This document shows positions 8,461-16,637 of a stretch of 64,000 nucleotides of DNA, piece by piece. The DNA is taken from the NCBI RefSeq assembly GCF_000179555.1, contig NZ_AECZ01000015.1:1-64000 (forward strand). The letters run 5' to 3'. The position numbers were made by a program, and so were the translations under genes. This DNA is from Solidesulfovibrio fructosivorans JJ] (GTDB lineage: Bacteria > Desulfobacterota > Desulfovibrionia > Desulfovibrionales > Desulfovibrionaceae). A model generated the notes under the pieces. It worked only from the letters and a program-made list of their open reading frames with translations. It had not been told where the DNA came from and did not search any database. How positions within the stretch are numbered: the first letter of the stretch is position 1; each line of letters begins with the position of its first letter.

Positions 8461-9693
8461 TCACCCGATCAAAGAAAACTCAGGCAAAGGGAAAAACATT
8501 TTTCCACCTTGATGCAGGAAATCCTTTTCCCGCGCTATTAGGTTGTCCTTAAAGTGCCACGGTAGCACAAGAAACACATCAGGGTTGCTTGCTTTGGCTT
8601 CGGCCTCGGAAACAATAGGAATATGACTACCCGGTGTATAACACCCGAATTTGTTTTCGTTCACCTCCGCAATGCAGGGGATATCTTTTTCAGTCAGCCC
8701 GCAGTACTGGAGTATCACATTCCCTTTGGTGGACGCTCCATACCCAAAAACAACCTTTCCCTCTGAGCGCAACACCTGTAGTCGCCGGATCAAATTGTCT
8801 TTGTGGCGACGTGTGTTTTCCGAAAAAGTGATATACGGGGTGAGTGTGTGCAAACCGAGCGCTTCTTCCTGGTTAAGAATGATCTGTACCAGCTCTGAGG
8901 CCTCGGGTTGTGGGGACCCCGCCAAGGCTGCGGTCACAGCAAAGCTGCCTCCATTGACATCATTAAACGTGACATCAAGGATCTTCAACCCCGCTTTGTC
9001 TGTCATGAATTTAATCTGCTCCAAGGCGTAATATTCCAAATGCTCATGGCATACCGTGTCGTACGCATTGGCCTTGAGCATAGCTGGCATGTAACTTTGC
9101 TCAAAATGCCAAATACCATCCGGTGCCAGCAGCGAAGCCACTTGGTGCATAAATTCTTGCGGATCTTCTAGATCGTAAAACATGGCAATAGAGGTGATAA
9201 TTCGGGCTTTTTTCTTGCCAAAATGTTTTTTAAACTGATCCGCAGAGAAAAAGTCAAGGATCAGTTCAATATTAGGCTTGTAATATTTCTGAAACTTCAA
9301 AGCCGAAGGGTCAAAACCAACCCGCTGAACATGCTCGGGATAAAAGCCCAACGTTGTTCCATCGTTACTGCCGATATCAACAACGATATCATCATCACGT
9401 AGTGACACAAAGCAAGATAAAGAAGCCACCTTCTCACGCAAATGCGTAACCATCGACTGGTTCAGGCCAGATCTGTATCCGTAGTGATCGCCATACAATT
9501 GGCCCATATCATACGAATGTTGTAATTGAACTAACTGACATGAGTCGCACAGACAAAGCGCAAGCGGCCCCGTGGGAACGTAGTCCGTTGTATTTTTTGG
9601 GAAAACACCTGTAAGTGCAAGTTCGCCAAGGTTCAGTATGCCTTTCAGGCCTGTCGAGCCGCAAAGGCGACAACAAGATATTTCCGTGTACAT
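8461..9693 (-). CDS. Sugar C-methyltransferase-like protein (three-domain type)
   Basis: 410 residues with the three-domain layout of NDP-sugar C-methyltransferases such as TylC3/NovU. There is an N-terminal zinc-binding domain (CRLCGSTG at about 8-15 and CLCDSC near 48), a central Rossmann methyltransferase (VVDIGSNDGTTLGFY near 105, HFEQSYMP, CHEHLEYY), and a C-terminal domain with VFGYGASTKGNVILQY. The CHEHLEYY segment corresponds to the catalytic His-Glu region of the family. It may act on a 3- or 4-keto deoxysugar, for instance one made by the SDR at 3821-4777. It is the first gene of the leftward block. Confidence 0.83.
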   Translation of the reverse strand: MYTEISCCRLCGSTGLKGILNLGELALTGVFPKNTTDYVPTGPLALCLCDSCQLVQLQHSYDMGQLYGDHYGYRSGLNQSMVTHLREKVASLSCFVSLRDDDIVVDIGSNDGTTLGFYPEHVQRVGFDPSALKFQKYYKPNIELILDFFSADQFKKHFGKKKARIITSIAMFYDLEDPQEFMHQVASLLAPDGIWHFEQSYMPAMLKANAYDTVCHEHLEYYALEQIKFMTDKAGLKILDVTFNDVNGGSFAVTAALAGSPQPEASELVQIILNQEEALGLHTLTPYITFSENTRRHKDNLIRRLQVLRSEGKVVFGYGASTKGNVILQYCGLTEKDIPCIAEVNENKFGCYTPGSHIPIVSEAEAKASNPDVFLVLPWHFKDNLIAREKDFLHQGGKMFFPLPEFSLIG

Positions 9694-9795
9694 TTTCTAC
9701 CTTTTCTTTATATCCATTCACAGGGTCTGAACGGCCTAACCAGAAAATTGAGCTGACGCCGGACGATATCCGCCGAATATGCTGTTATCGTCGTC

Positions 9796-10300
9796 ATGGC
9801 TTCCTCCCATCCGGGGGAGATCCCCCTCAGCGAAGAGGTCCCGGCCGCCCTGGCCCTGCTTCATGCATATAGGTCCTCAGGGAGCGACTCGACCAACAGG
9901 AAGTCCGGATCAAACAGCTTGGAACGCGCAATACCGAGCTTGTGGCTCGGAACCAGCAGTTGGAAACGCAAACTCAAGGCCAACTCCTCCAACCCCAACC
10001 GCCCGCCTTCGTCCGACAGTCCGTTCAAGCCGAGACCGCCCAAGGCCATGCCGATCTGGCAACGCTCACTTTCCAAGCCTGGAGCCGTACTACGCCCACC
10101 AAGTCATAGAGCTGCCCGAGGTCCAGATAGCGGTCACCCACTTCCACCTGCTGCGCGAGCGCTGTCCCAGTTGCGGCACGATAAACAAGGCATGCGTCCC
10201 CGACGAGCTCCGCACCGGCTTCGGCCCCAGGTTCTCAGTCATGGTCGAGGAGATGGCCGGCATGCACAGGGACTCACGCCGCATCACCCAGGACTTTTGA
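9796..10300 (+). pseudogene. IS66-type transposase fragment
   Basis: Two frames join to give an IS66-like N-terminus: ANSSNPNRPPSSDSPFKPRP in one frame, then PYYAHQVIELPEVQIAVTHF and CPSCGTINKACVPDELRTGF in another. The catalytic region is absent after 10300. The frameshift and truncation make it a fossil. It differs clearly from the IS66 copy at 1-1223. The remaining 195 bp up to the end of wzt hold nothing I can recognise. Confidence 0.78.
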
Positions 10301-10495
10301 TCCCCCGTCCTCGTCGAGGCCATCTCGCGGTCATTTCAGGGGGCCGCGTCGGACCTATTCTGGATCTGACCTACCCCGTAAACGCGTACTTTTCTTATTA
10401 CTGAGAGTAATAATTCTTCTCAGAACTATCCTGCAGCCCCCTAGCCTGACGCGGGTTCTTGATATGTCTGACTAAAGACATGTTGAAAAGTTACG

Positions 10496-11734
10496 TTATA
10501 TTCGTGTTTGCGACCATCGACAATCCGGCCTGACGCAGCCAGACAGCGCGCCGCCGAAGCCGTATCGGTCATTGCTTTCAAAAATTCGCTCGGTAACCAC
10601 AAACGCAAGAGGAGCCACAACAACAAAGTGCACGATTCGGCCTGTGCCTCCAAAAGACTGTAGAAGAAAATCAACGGAAAATTGGCCGACGTTCAATAAT
10701 TTCCCAGGAATGATGCACTCTGCTACGAAACGGCCTTGCTCACTGCGAGTGAGGCCCGGCATAGATGAAATGAAAACCGTTTCACCACTGGAGGTTATAA
10801 GGTCAATGCGCGGAACAATAGGCCCATCCACGAACTGCATGACCTCATATTCCATGTGCAAATGAATTGACTCTTCTCTGTCAAAGGATATGGCTGAAGC
10901 CCCATTTTTAGTCGACAATCGAATGGAAAGAGGTTTTGCGGTCGCATCTCCCAAGCCGTCCGCATCCGTAAAGTCCGCACGACTCTGATCGCCAAAGCCC
11001 CCTCGGTAGCGCAGCACAGCCTCGCTCATATTGCCATTGAACACACACTTCCCAGAATCCATCAGCAGCCCACGCTGGCACAGGGTTGTCATCATATTCA
11101 TATTATGGCTCACAAACAGCACGCTACGGCCCTGTTCTGTACTTACTTCTTCCATCTTGCCAAGGCATTTTTTTTGAAAATCCATATCGCCAACTGCCAG
11201 AACCTCGTCCACAATCAAAATATCCGGTTCGAGATGGGCAGCCACAGCAAAACCCAGGCGAACGTACATGCCAGATGAATAGCGTTTAACCGGTACATCC
11301 AGAAATTCTTCCACCCCAGAAAAATCGACGATTTCATCAAATTTGCGCACAATCTCCTTTCTGCTCATACCCAGGACGCCACCGTTGAGAAAGATATTTT
11401 CACGCCCGGTCAGTTCCGGGTGAAAGCCTGTGCCCACTTCCAATAGACTGGCCACACGGCCGCGGAGGGTGATCCTCCCTGTGGTGGGCACGGAGATACG
11501 TGAGAGAAGTTTGAGCAGCGTTGATTTACCGGCACCGTTTCGGCCGATAATGCCCAAGCGCTCCCCCGGTATGACATCAAAAGACACATCGTTTAAGGCC
11601 CAAAAATCTTCCCAATTCATCTTGGGTCCGCGCCGAAACAGGCTGGGTGGCTCGGGGTTTAGCCTGCTGCTCCTGGCACCCTTCATAATGCGGAAGCGTT
11701 TTCCCAGGTTTTCTACTGAAATAATTGGCTTCAC
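10496..11734 (-). CDS. wzt: Polysaccharide ABC exporter ATPase with C-terminal carbohydrate-binding domain
   Basis: 412 residues, GTG start. The ATPase domain (about 1-240) has Walker A GRNGAGKST, the signature YSSGMYVRLGF and Walker B ILIVDE. Residues about 270-390 form an extra beta-rich domain of the Wzt C-terminal kind, which in O9a-type systems recognises the finished O-polysaccharide end. It works with the permease directly upstream (9-bp gap) at the inner membrane to export undecaprenyl-linked polymer. The last residues (RPDCRWSQTRI) look non-native, so the 3' end may have been altered by the adjacent IS66 debris. Confidence 0.92.
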   Translation of the reverse strand: MKPIISVENLGKRFRIMKGARSSRLNPEPPSLFRRGPKMNWEDFWALNDVSFDVIPGERLGIIGRNGAGKSTLLKLLSRISVPTTGRITLRGRVASLLEVGTGFHPELTGRENIFLNGGVLGMSRKEIVRKFDEIVDFSGVEEFLDVPVKRYSSGMYVRLGFAVAAHLEPDILIVDEVLAVGDMDFQKKCLGKMEEVSTEQGRSVLFVSHNMNMMTTLCQRGLLMDSGKCVFNGNMSEAVLRYRGGFGDQSRADFTDADGLGDATAKPLSIRLSTKNGASAISFDREESIHLHMEYEVMQFVDGPIVPRIDLITSSGETVFISSMPGLTRSEQGRFVAECIIPGKLLNVGQFSVDFLLQSFGGTGRIVHFVVVAPLAFVVTERIFESNDRYGFGGALSGCVRPDCRWSQTRI

Positions 11735-11743
11735 GGCACGCTC

Positions 11744-12580
11744 CTACATAACATCCACAAAAGTACGTTCCATGCGCCGGAATACCAGCACGCCCACCCA
11801 CAACATTGCGACCGTCCAAAGGCAGCTAAAAAGCACCGCTTGAGTAGGAAAAGCCGGGGTGCTGAGCATGGCCCAACGAAAGCCGTCTACTACCCCGACA
11901 ATTGGGTTGAAATCATAGAGCATGCGCCATTTTTCCGGCACCAGAGAGCTGGAGTACATCACAGGGGAAAGGTATATGCCAAAACCAATGGCGACCGAGG
12001 CAGCATGCGCCACATCGCGGTAATGCAAGGTCAACGCAGCTAGTATAATACCCGGCCCAAGGGCCAGAAGTCCCGCCAACAAAATGAAGCCCAACGCGGC
12101 CGGACACTGTGCGGGCGGCACAATTCCAAACCAAGCCAGAACACACAAAAAAATCAGCAGTAACACCAGAAAGTCCACCAGAGCGACCGCAATGGTGCTT
12201 AATGGGATAATTAGACGTGGTATATACACCTTGCCTATTAGATTACCGTTAGTCAGTAAGCTGCTGCTGACGCTGGTCAAACATTGGGAAAAAAAGTTCC
12301 AGACCAGAGTGCCTGAAAAAATCAGAACGGAATAGGGAACCTCAGGTTCACTGGGCAGTTTCGCCACATTGCCCAGCAAGACGGTGAACGCGCCAATGCT
12401 GAGTAGTGGTCGAAAAATGGCCCAGAGTAAACCCATAGCTGTCTGCTTGTAGCGTACAGAAAGGTCCCGCCGACACAGCATCCAAAGCAGCTCTCTGTAT
12501 TGCCACAGGTCTTTCCAATACTGCGCGTCCAAGCGATTCGCTTCAATAACCAAGGTATAGCCGTCTTGTTTCGTCATCAT
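11744..12580 (-). CDS. wzm: Polysaccharide ABC exporter permease (ABC-2 type)
   Basis: 278 residues, starting ATG-ATG at 12580. The N-terminal cytoplasmic segment YRELLWMLCRRDLSVRYKQT is typical of Wzm/KpsM/TagG permeases, followed by about six membrane helices (GAFTVLLGNVAKLP, FLVLLLIFLCVLAWF, LGFILLAGLLALGPGIILAA and others). It forms the membrane channel for Wzt. Together they imply an ABC-dependent rather than Wzy-dependent polymer, and no Wzx/Wzy pair is seen in the window. Confidence 0.92.
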   Translation of the reverse strand: MMTKQDGYTLVIEANRLDAQYWKDLWQYRELLWMLCRRDLSVRYKQTAMGLLWAIFRPLLSIGAFTVLLGNVAKLPSEPEVPYSVLIFSGTLVWNFFSQCLTSVSSSLLTNGNLIGKVYIPRLIIPLSTIAVALVDFLVLLLIFLCVLAWFGIVPPAQCPAALGFILLAGLLALGPGIILAALTLHYRDVAHAASVAIGFGIYLSPVMYSSSLVPEKWRMLYDFNPIVGVVDGFRWAMLSTPAFPTQAVLFSCLWTVAMLWVGVLVFRRMERTFVDVM

Positions 12581-12597
12581 TTTTATCCACTAAACAA

Positions 12598-12670
12598 CCA
12601 CCAGCTAAAGCTGGTGGGTTTAAATCAGCGGACTGGAAGTCCAGCTATTGACCGGCAGGCTTCGCAGCCT
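12598..12670. other. Three tandem hairpins upstream of wzm; possible IS200/IS605 end
   Basis: Within 73 bp there are three short perfect stems: CCACCAGC/GCTGGTGG with loop TAAA (12598-12617), GGACT/AGTCC (12630-12642) and AGGCT/AGCCT (12657-12670). The first is the kind of hairpin seen at ends of IS200/IS605-group elements. No tnpA (Y1) or tnpB gene remains nearby, so this would be a scar. Alternatively it is a structured 5' leader of the wzm-wzt transcript's antisense side. Confidence 0.45.
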
Positions 12671-12730
12671 GTTGCTCAATATCAAATCTGGAGTTCACCC
12701 GATTTTGTGGAGACATTTCGAGTTGAACTC

Positions 12731-13480
12731 TCAGAAAGCGAGAGCATGCATCATTTCGTAAGCCAAAGGCGACATGTAGTCGAGAGCAGAATGTCGTCGA
12801 TGGGTGTTGTACCAGCCTTTGATGAAATCAAACACGGCCAGTCTGGCTTCCTGTCTTGAGCGAAACGAGTTTTACCAGAGCAGTTCGCACTCAAGCGATG
12901 CAAAGAAACTTTCACACATGGCATTGTCAAAGCAATCTCCGACAGTTCCCATAGATTGACGTATGTTCAATGTACGGCAACGGCTCCCGAAAGGATTACG
13001 TTGTTTCACCGGCATGGTGAGAGCCGCAAGCACCAAGTCCGTTCTCATATATGGCTGGCCATGGCCAAGCCAACAACTCTGCGGCTGAAAACATTCAGAA
13101 CCACCGCTAGGAAAAGGAAACCTTCCCACGTCGGGACATAGGTGATGTCAGCCACCCAAAGTCGGTTCGGAGCCGGTGCGGCAAATTCCCGTTTTACCAA
13201 GTCCGGAGCTGGGCGAGCTTTTTCCTGACGCACAGTCGTACGAATCCAACGCCGCCGACTCGCTCCTTGAAGTCCTTGCGAACGCATGAGGCAGGCCACG
13301 CGTTTCTGACTCACTGCAAAGCCTTGGTCCGACAGCTCGGCATGGACTCGTGGCGCGCCGTATGTGCGCCGGGATGAACAATGAATCTTGCGGATCAACA
13401 CGGTGAGCTCCACGCATAGCAGCCGCTGGGGGAGACACCCAAAACGCGGCACAACGTGGAAACGCTATACGTGTCCTGAT
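12731..13480 (-). pseudogene. IS3 orfB transposase, broken by frameshift and internal deletion
   Basis: The N-terminal part is readable (YGAPRVHAELSDQGFAVSQK, NRLWVADITYVPTWEGFLFL with the first catalytic Asp), then the frame stops after GLAMASHI because of an extra AT. It resumes as MRTDLVLAALTMPVKQRNP, but the segment carrying the second Asp (usually HSD-GSQY) is missing. VGDCFDNAMCESFFASLECE follows with the catalytic Glu, and the tail ALDYMSPLAYEMMHAL is in another frame. It cannot encode an active DDE enzyme. Confidence 0.85.
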
Positions 13481-13486
13481 TTGCCA

Positions 13487-13798
13487 TCACGAACCTGAAC
13501 GCTTCCGCGTAGTCGAGTCGGCCTCCTTGGCGAACCAGGCCGCGGCTTTTGACAAAATCTCACGCTCTTCGCGCAGCTGCTTGTTTTCGCGGCGCAATCT
13601 TCGAAGCTCGTCCCATTCCTGGGAGTTCAGTTCATCATGGCGGAGACCATCGTCGCGATCTGCTTGCTGCACCCAGTTGCGGATCGTCTGACCGGAGGGC
13701 TCGAATTCCTTGGCCAGATCCTCAGGGCTGCGCCCCGAGCGAACCAGATCGATCATCCGGCTACGGAATTCCGGGGGATACGGGGGACGTATCGACAT
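13487..13798 (-). CDS. IS3-family OrfA (helix-turn-helix)
   Basis: The start at 13798 (MSIRPPYPPEFRSRM) has GGAGAGG upstream; an open extension upstream is non-coding. 103 residues with a helix-turn-helix (SPEDLAKEFEPSGQTIRNWV) and a leucine-zipper-like tail (RRLRRENKQLREEREILSKA), as in OrfA of the IS3 family. In a healthy element OrfA and OrfB are joined by -1 frameshifting. Here orfB is dead, so this gene is a relic though intact. Confidence 0.85.
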   Translation of the reverse strand: MSIRPPYPPEFRSRMIDLVRSGRSPEDLAKEFEPSGQTIRNWVQQADRDDGLRHDELNSQEWDELRRLRRENKQLREEREILSKAAAWFAKEADSTTRKRSGS

Positions 13799-13851
13799 CG
13801 TGGACCTCTCCTTCCAAAGGATTATCTGTCCACGAAATCGGGTCAACTCCA

Positions 13852-14308
13852 CGGTCAAAAATTTTTCCGAGTACATATTCCGAGTAGATTCCGATGACAA
13901 GCTGGAATGTCCCTGCGCTTCGCCTGCTCTTTTTTTCAACCACGCCTATTCCGGCCCTATTCGCCCCGCCAGGACGTTTTCTTCCTATTTTGCAACCTCA
14001 CCCTGAAACGCCCCTGGCTGGCATTTTCGCGGGTTCTGGTCAACGCCTTGGCTTCCCGATGGCATCGCGCTCGGCGCTGACGTAGCCGGCCGGGCGACGG
14101 TAGTAACCCTGGCTGGTCAGGGGCCGAGTGCGCCAGTCCCGGATGCCTTTCCTCTCGGAAGGTAACTTGCCCTCCTTGAGGTACTTCCCCCTCCCTGGGG
14201 ACATCCGAGCCCGGTTTCCTTCTTCAAGGATTTGATCACCTTTCTATGATACTGCCACTGTCAGTGAACGGGTTCATCCCACCACGTTAGGTGTTCTCGC
14301 GAGAAATC
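13852..14308. other. Non-coding spacer with plasmid-gene fossil
   Basis: About 457 bp without an intact gene. The middle (about 14046-14147, minus strand) is a fossil of the plasmid winged-helix protein family and is listed separately. The 14160-14308 part has short direct and inverted bits but nothing I can assign. Confidence 0.5.
14046..14147 (-). pseudogene. Fragment of the plasmid winged-helix protein family (C-terminal part)
   Basis: The minus strand reads GIRDWRTRPL and then GYYRRPAGYVSAERDA before a stop. This matches the C-terminal region of the 427-residue protein at 62329-63612 (TGYYRRPKGYVSPEEQAARD) and, less closely, of the 454-residue protein at 58157-59521 (HPEYVSREEA). Only about 33 codons remain. 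It implies that a third copy of this plasmid gene once existed or that plasmid DNA was rearranged into this spot. Confidence 0.6.
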
Positions 14309-15241
14309 TCAGGCAAATCTTTTTTTGAAGGCCGCAAAAGTGAGACGCAGGCCCTCTTCCAACCCCACCCGCGGCTTCCAACCATAAAGTCTGTTTGCGA
14401 GGTCGATATCCAAGTAGTTGGCCGGGACATCAAACGACCGGACCGCCAGACACTCCACCGCCAGAGGCTGACCAGACACCTTGCGAATTAACTCAAGTAC
14501 TTCGTTTACTGCATACCCTCTCCCTGATCCAACATTGACTGTGACATTCCCCGGCCCCCCCCCCAGGCAGCGTAGGAAAAAATCCGTTAAATCATCGATA
14601 TAGAGGTAGTCGCGGATCACCGAACCGTCGCCAAAAACGGTGATTGCCTCTTGGCGGAGAGTCTTGAGCATCGCCACAGCAATTATTCCCTGCTGGCGAA
14701 ACGGGGATTGGCCCGGTCCATAAATATTAGAAGGTCTACAGATTACATAATCGAGACCGTGTTTAAAACCGAAGTAGCGGATGGCGTTTTCGATGACATA
14801 CTTGGTTAAGCCGTAGGAGGAAATGGGCGCGGGTACGGCGTTCTCGAGAATGGGCAGGGTCTGAGGGATACCATAGACCGTCCCGCCCGAGGAGCAGTAA
14901 AGAAGCCTTTCTACACCGCCAGCCGCGCACAATGTCAGGATGTTGAAGGCTGCGTCGAGGTTGGCGGAAAGAGTGGCCAGAGGATCGTCCTCGGCGGTCT
15001 GTGGTAAGGTGGCGTCGGCGAAGTGGGCCACCAACTTTGCTCCAGCCAAGGCTTGGCGCAAACGATTCCGATCGCTGATGTCGCCGGTGAGGTACTCCAC
15101 TCCGAGCACGGGGTGTTCAGGCTGACCTCCTCTGGAATAGACACGCACCTGACAGCCTCGGCAGAGCAGCGGTTCAAGTAGGCTAGAACCGAGAAACCCC
15201 GTGCCTCCAAGCACCAAGATACATTTCCCCTCAATTGTCAC
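14309..15241 (-). CDS. NAD-dependent epimerase/dehydratase (UDP-glucose 4-epimerase-like SDR)
   Basis: 310 residues from GTG 15241, preceded by GAGGGGAAAAGG; ATG 15265 is an alternative without a clear ribosome site. Motifs: GGTGFLGSSL cofactor loop, CSSGGTVYG (catalytic Ser/Thr), SYGLTKYVIE (Tyr-x3-Lys), RPSNIYGPGQ and FGDGSVIRDYLYIDD. The substrate is uncertain (a C4 epimerase or a dehydratase of a nucleotide sugar). It overlaps the upstream glycosyltransferase gene. A C10 run at 14555-14564 lies in frame in its 3' part. Confidence 0.82.
   Translation of the reverse strand: MTIEGKCILVLGGTGFLGSSLLEPLLCRGCQVRVYSRGGQPEHPVLGVEYLTGDISDRNRLRQALAGAKLVAHFADATLPQTAEDDPLATLSANLDAAFNILTLCAAGGVERLLYCSSGGTVYGIPQTLPILENAVPAPISSYGLTKYVIENAIRYFGFKHGLDYVICRPSNIYGPGQSPFRQQGIIAVAMLKTLRQEAITVFGDGSVIRDYLYIDDLTDFFLRCLGGGPGNVTVNVGSGRGYAVNEVLELIRKVSGQPLAVECLAVRSFDVPANYLDIDLANRLYGWKPRVGLEEGLRLTFAAFKKRFA
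14555..14564. repeat. Homopolymer C10 inside the epimerase gene
   Basis: Ten C on the plus strand (G on the coding strand) encode Gly-Gly-Gly in the epimerase (RCLGGGPGNV). This is the same length and kind as the run in the acyltransferase at 7746-7755, and a candidate on/off slippage site. Confidence 0.7.
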
Positions 15242-16427
15242 GTATCGGCCTTTTCCCCTCATCAATCAACTGATCGTAAATTGCCTCCAACGCCTTCTCT
15301 TGATGCCGGATGTTTAAGCATTGCTCGGCATGCTCGCGGCCCCGACGCCCCAGTCGCTCGCGCAGGTTCCTATCGGCGATCATTCGGGAAAGCGCCTCGG
15401 CCAGAGCCGTCACATCGTATTCGGGCACAAGCAGGCCACTTACCTCGTTGTGAATTATGGAGGGGATGCCGGAGTGGAAGGTAGAAAGCACTGGCAAACC
15501 CGAGGCCATGGCCTCTACGATAGCTCCAGGAATACCTTCCTTTTCGTTGGCCCGGCTGGTGACACTGGGGTGGACGAAAATGTCCGCTTCTTGGTAGGCC
15601 GACGCCATTTCCGGTGAACCGTATAGTATCGCCCCTGTGAAGTCCGTGTGCTTGGCTAGTCCGGCCTCGTCCACGTATCGGACGAGTTTTGCGTGGAGGG
15701 GACCATCGCCCACGAGGCGCAGGGTAAAGTCGGTCACGCCCTGAGAAAGAAGTTTCCGCAAGGCGCGAAGCAGTATGAGGTGTCCCTTCTGAGGCACGAA
15801 GGAGGCTAGGATGAGCAGGCGCACGGGGCCGGTCGGTTCGGGGTATTCCCTGGCCGGAAAGGCGAATCGCCCGATATCCGTACCGAAATAATGAACCACA
15901 ATCTTTTCTCTTGGGCACCCTAGAGACACCAGATCATCCTGCATCTGCTGACTCATGGCCAGAATACGGGTCGCCGGGCCAAAGACGTTTTGTCTGAGGA
16001 ACCGCCCGCCATAGCCGCAATACATGCGCGGAAAAGAGGAGCAGTCGTAGCCGTAAAAGGAGACAACTGAGGGGAGGTCAGCCCCGCGCATGACTGAGGC
16101 GTACATGCCGGCATCCGAGCCATAATGGAAGTGTAAGACGGTGGCGTTCTGCTCGCCGAGAAAGCGGACAATACGACTCGTATCCCGACCGGATAGGCAA
16201 TAGGCTAACTTGAAAAGCGCCTTTTCGACCAAGGTGGCACCCTGGCTCAAGTCCAATACAGGGAGGCCCTCAGCCGTGTCGAGGGCGGCGTAACCGCCGT
16301 CGTTTTGCCGAGAGAACTGTTTGTATACTACGGCAGGGGCATAGCGAACATGGTATTGGATCTGGTTACGGATGAACGATGCCCGTAGTTGGGTGGATTT
16401 TCGGACAAAATGGACAACACTTTTCAT
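15231..16427 (-). CDS. Family 4 glycosyltransferase (GT-B)
   Basis: 398 residues. The C-terminal GT4 domain has VRLLILASFVPQKGHLILLR, LVGDGPLHAKLVRY, then FVHPSVTSRANEKEGIPGAI with the E-x7-E nucleotide-sugar motif (EKEGIPGAIVEAMASGLPVL). The N-terminal acceptor domain has VLHFHYGSDAG. It transfers one sugar from a nucleotide donor, retaining configuration. It belongs to the leftward block 25593-14309 and overlaps the next gene. Confidence 0.88.
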   Translation of the reverse strand: MKSVVHFVRKSTQLRASFIRNQIQYHVRYAPAVVYKQFSRQNDGGYAALDTAEGLPVLDLSQGATLVEKALFKLAYCLSGRDTSRIVRFLGEQNATVLHFHYGSDAGMYASVMRGADLPSVVSFYGYDCSSFPRMYCGYGGRFLRQNVFGPATRILAMSQQMQDDLVSLGCPREKIVVHYFGTDIGRFAFPAREYPEPTGPVRLLILASFVPQKGHLILLRALRKLLSQGVTDFTLRLVGDGPLHAKLVRYVDEAGLAKHTDFTGAILYGSPEMASAYQEADIFVHPSVTSRANEKEGIPGAIVEAMASGLPVLSTFHSGIPSIIHNEVSGLLVPEYDVTALAEALSRMIADRNLRERLGRRGREHAEQCLNIRHQEKALEAIYDQLIDEGKRPIRDN

Positions 16428-16525
16428 GATGGTCTGCTTACCGATAAAATGTTAACAGGACTAGCAGGCGTAGACAACCGGTCATGATTGAGGCCTGGAC
16501 CAAAGACTCTTTCCGTCATGGGTTG

Positions 16526-16557
16526 CCCCGCAGACTTCATACGGGAAGTCTGCGGGG
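16526..16557. other. Perfect 12-bp inverted repeat between glycosyltransferase genes
   Basis: CCCCGCAGACTT (16526-16537) and its complement AAGTCTGCGGGG (16546-16557) flank an 8-base loop. Neither strand has a T run after the stem, so it does not fit a simple Rho-independent terminator. It sits in the only gap (about 210 bp) of the otherwise tightly packed leftward block and could attenuate transcription or stabilise the upstream mRNA. Confidence 0.55.
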
Positions 16558-16637
16558 AAATTCCCTTCCATAGATACAATTTGGATAGTGCCAATAAATA
16601 TGTTCCTAAGGCCATATTGTCGGGCGTGATACGACAG

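Larger units (their letters stand above)
12689..13851 (-). mobile_element. IS3-family element, decayed (copy 1 of 2)
   Basis: The ends are inverted repeats: TGGAGTTCACCCGATTTTGT at 12689 and the complement of TGGAGTTGACCCGATTTCGT ending at 13851. orfA is intact while orfB is broken. A second, more deleted copy lies at 57361-58133. No target duplication is evident (ATC on the left, CGG on the right). Confidence 0.85.

Noticed and set aside
16526-16557. Rho-independent terminator
   Set aside because: The stem is strong but neither strand has a T tract after it; kept only as an inverted repeat of unknown role.
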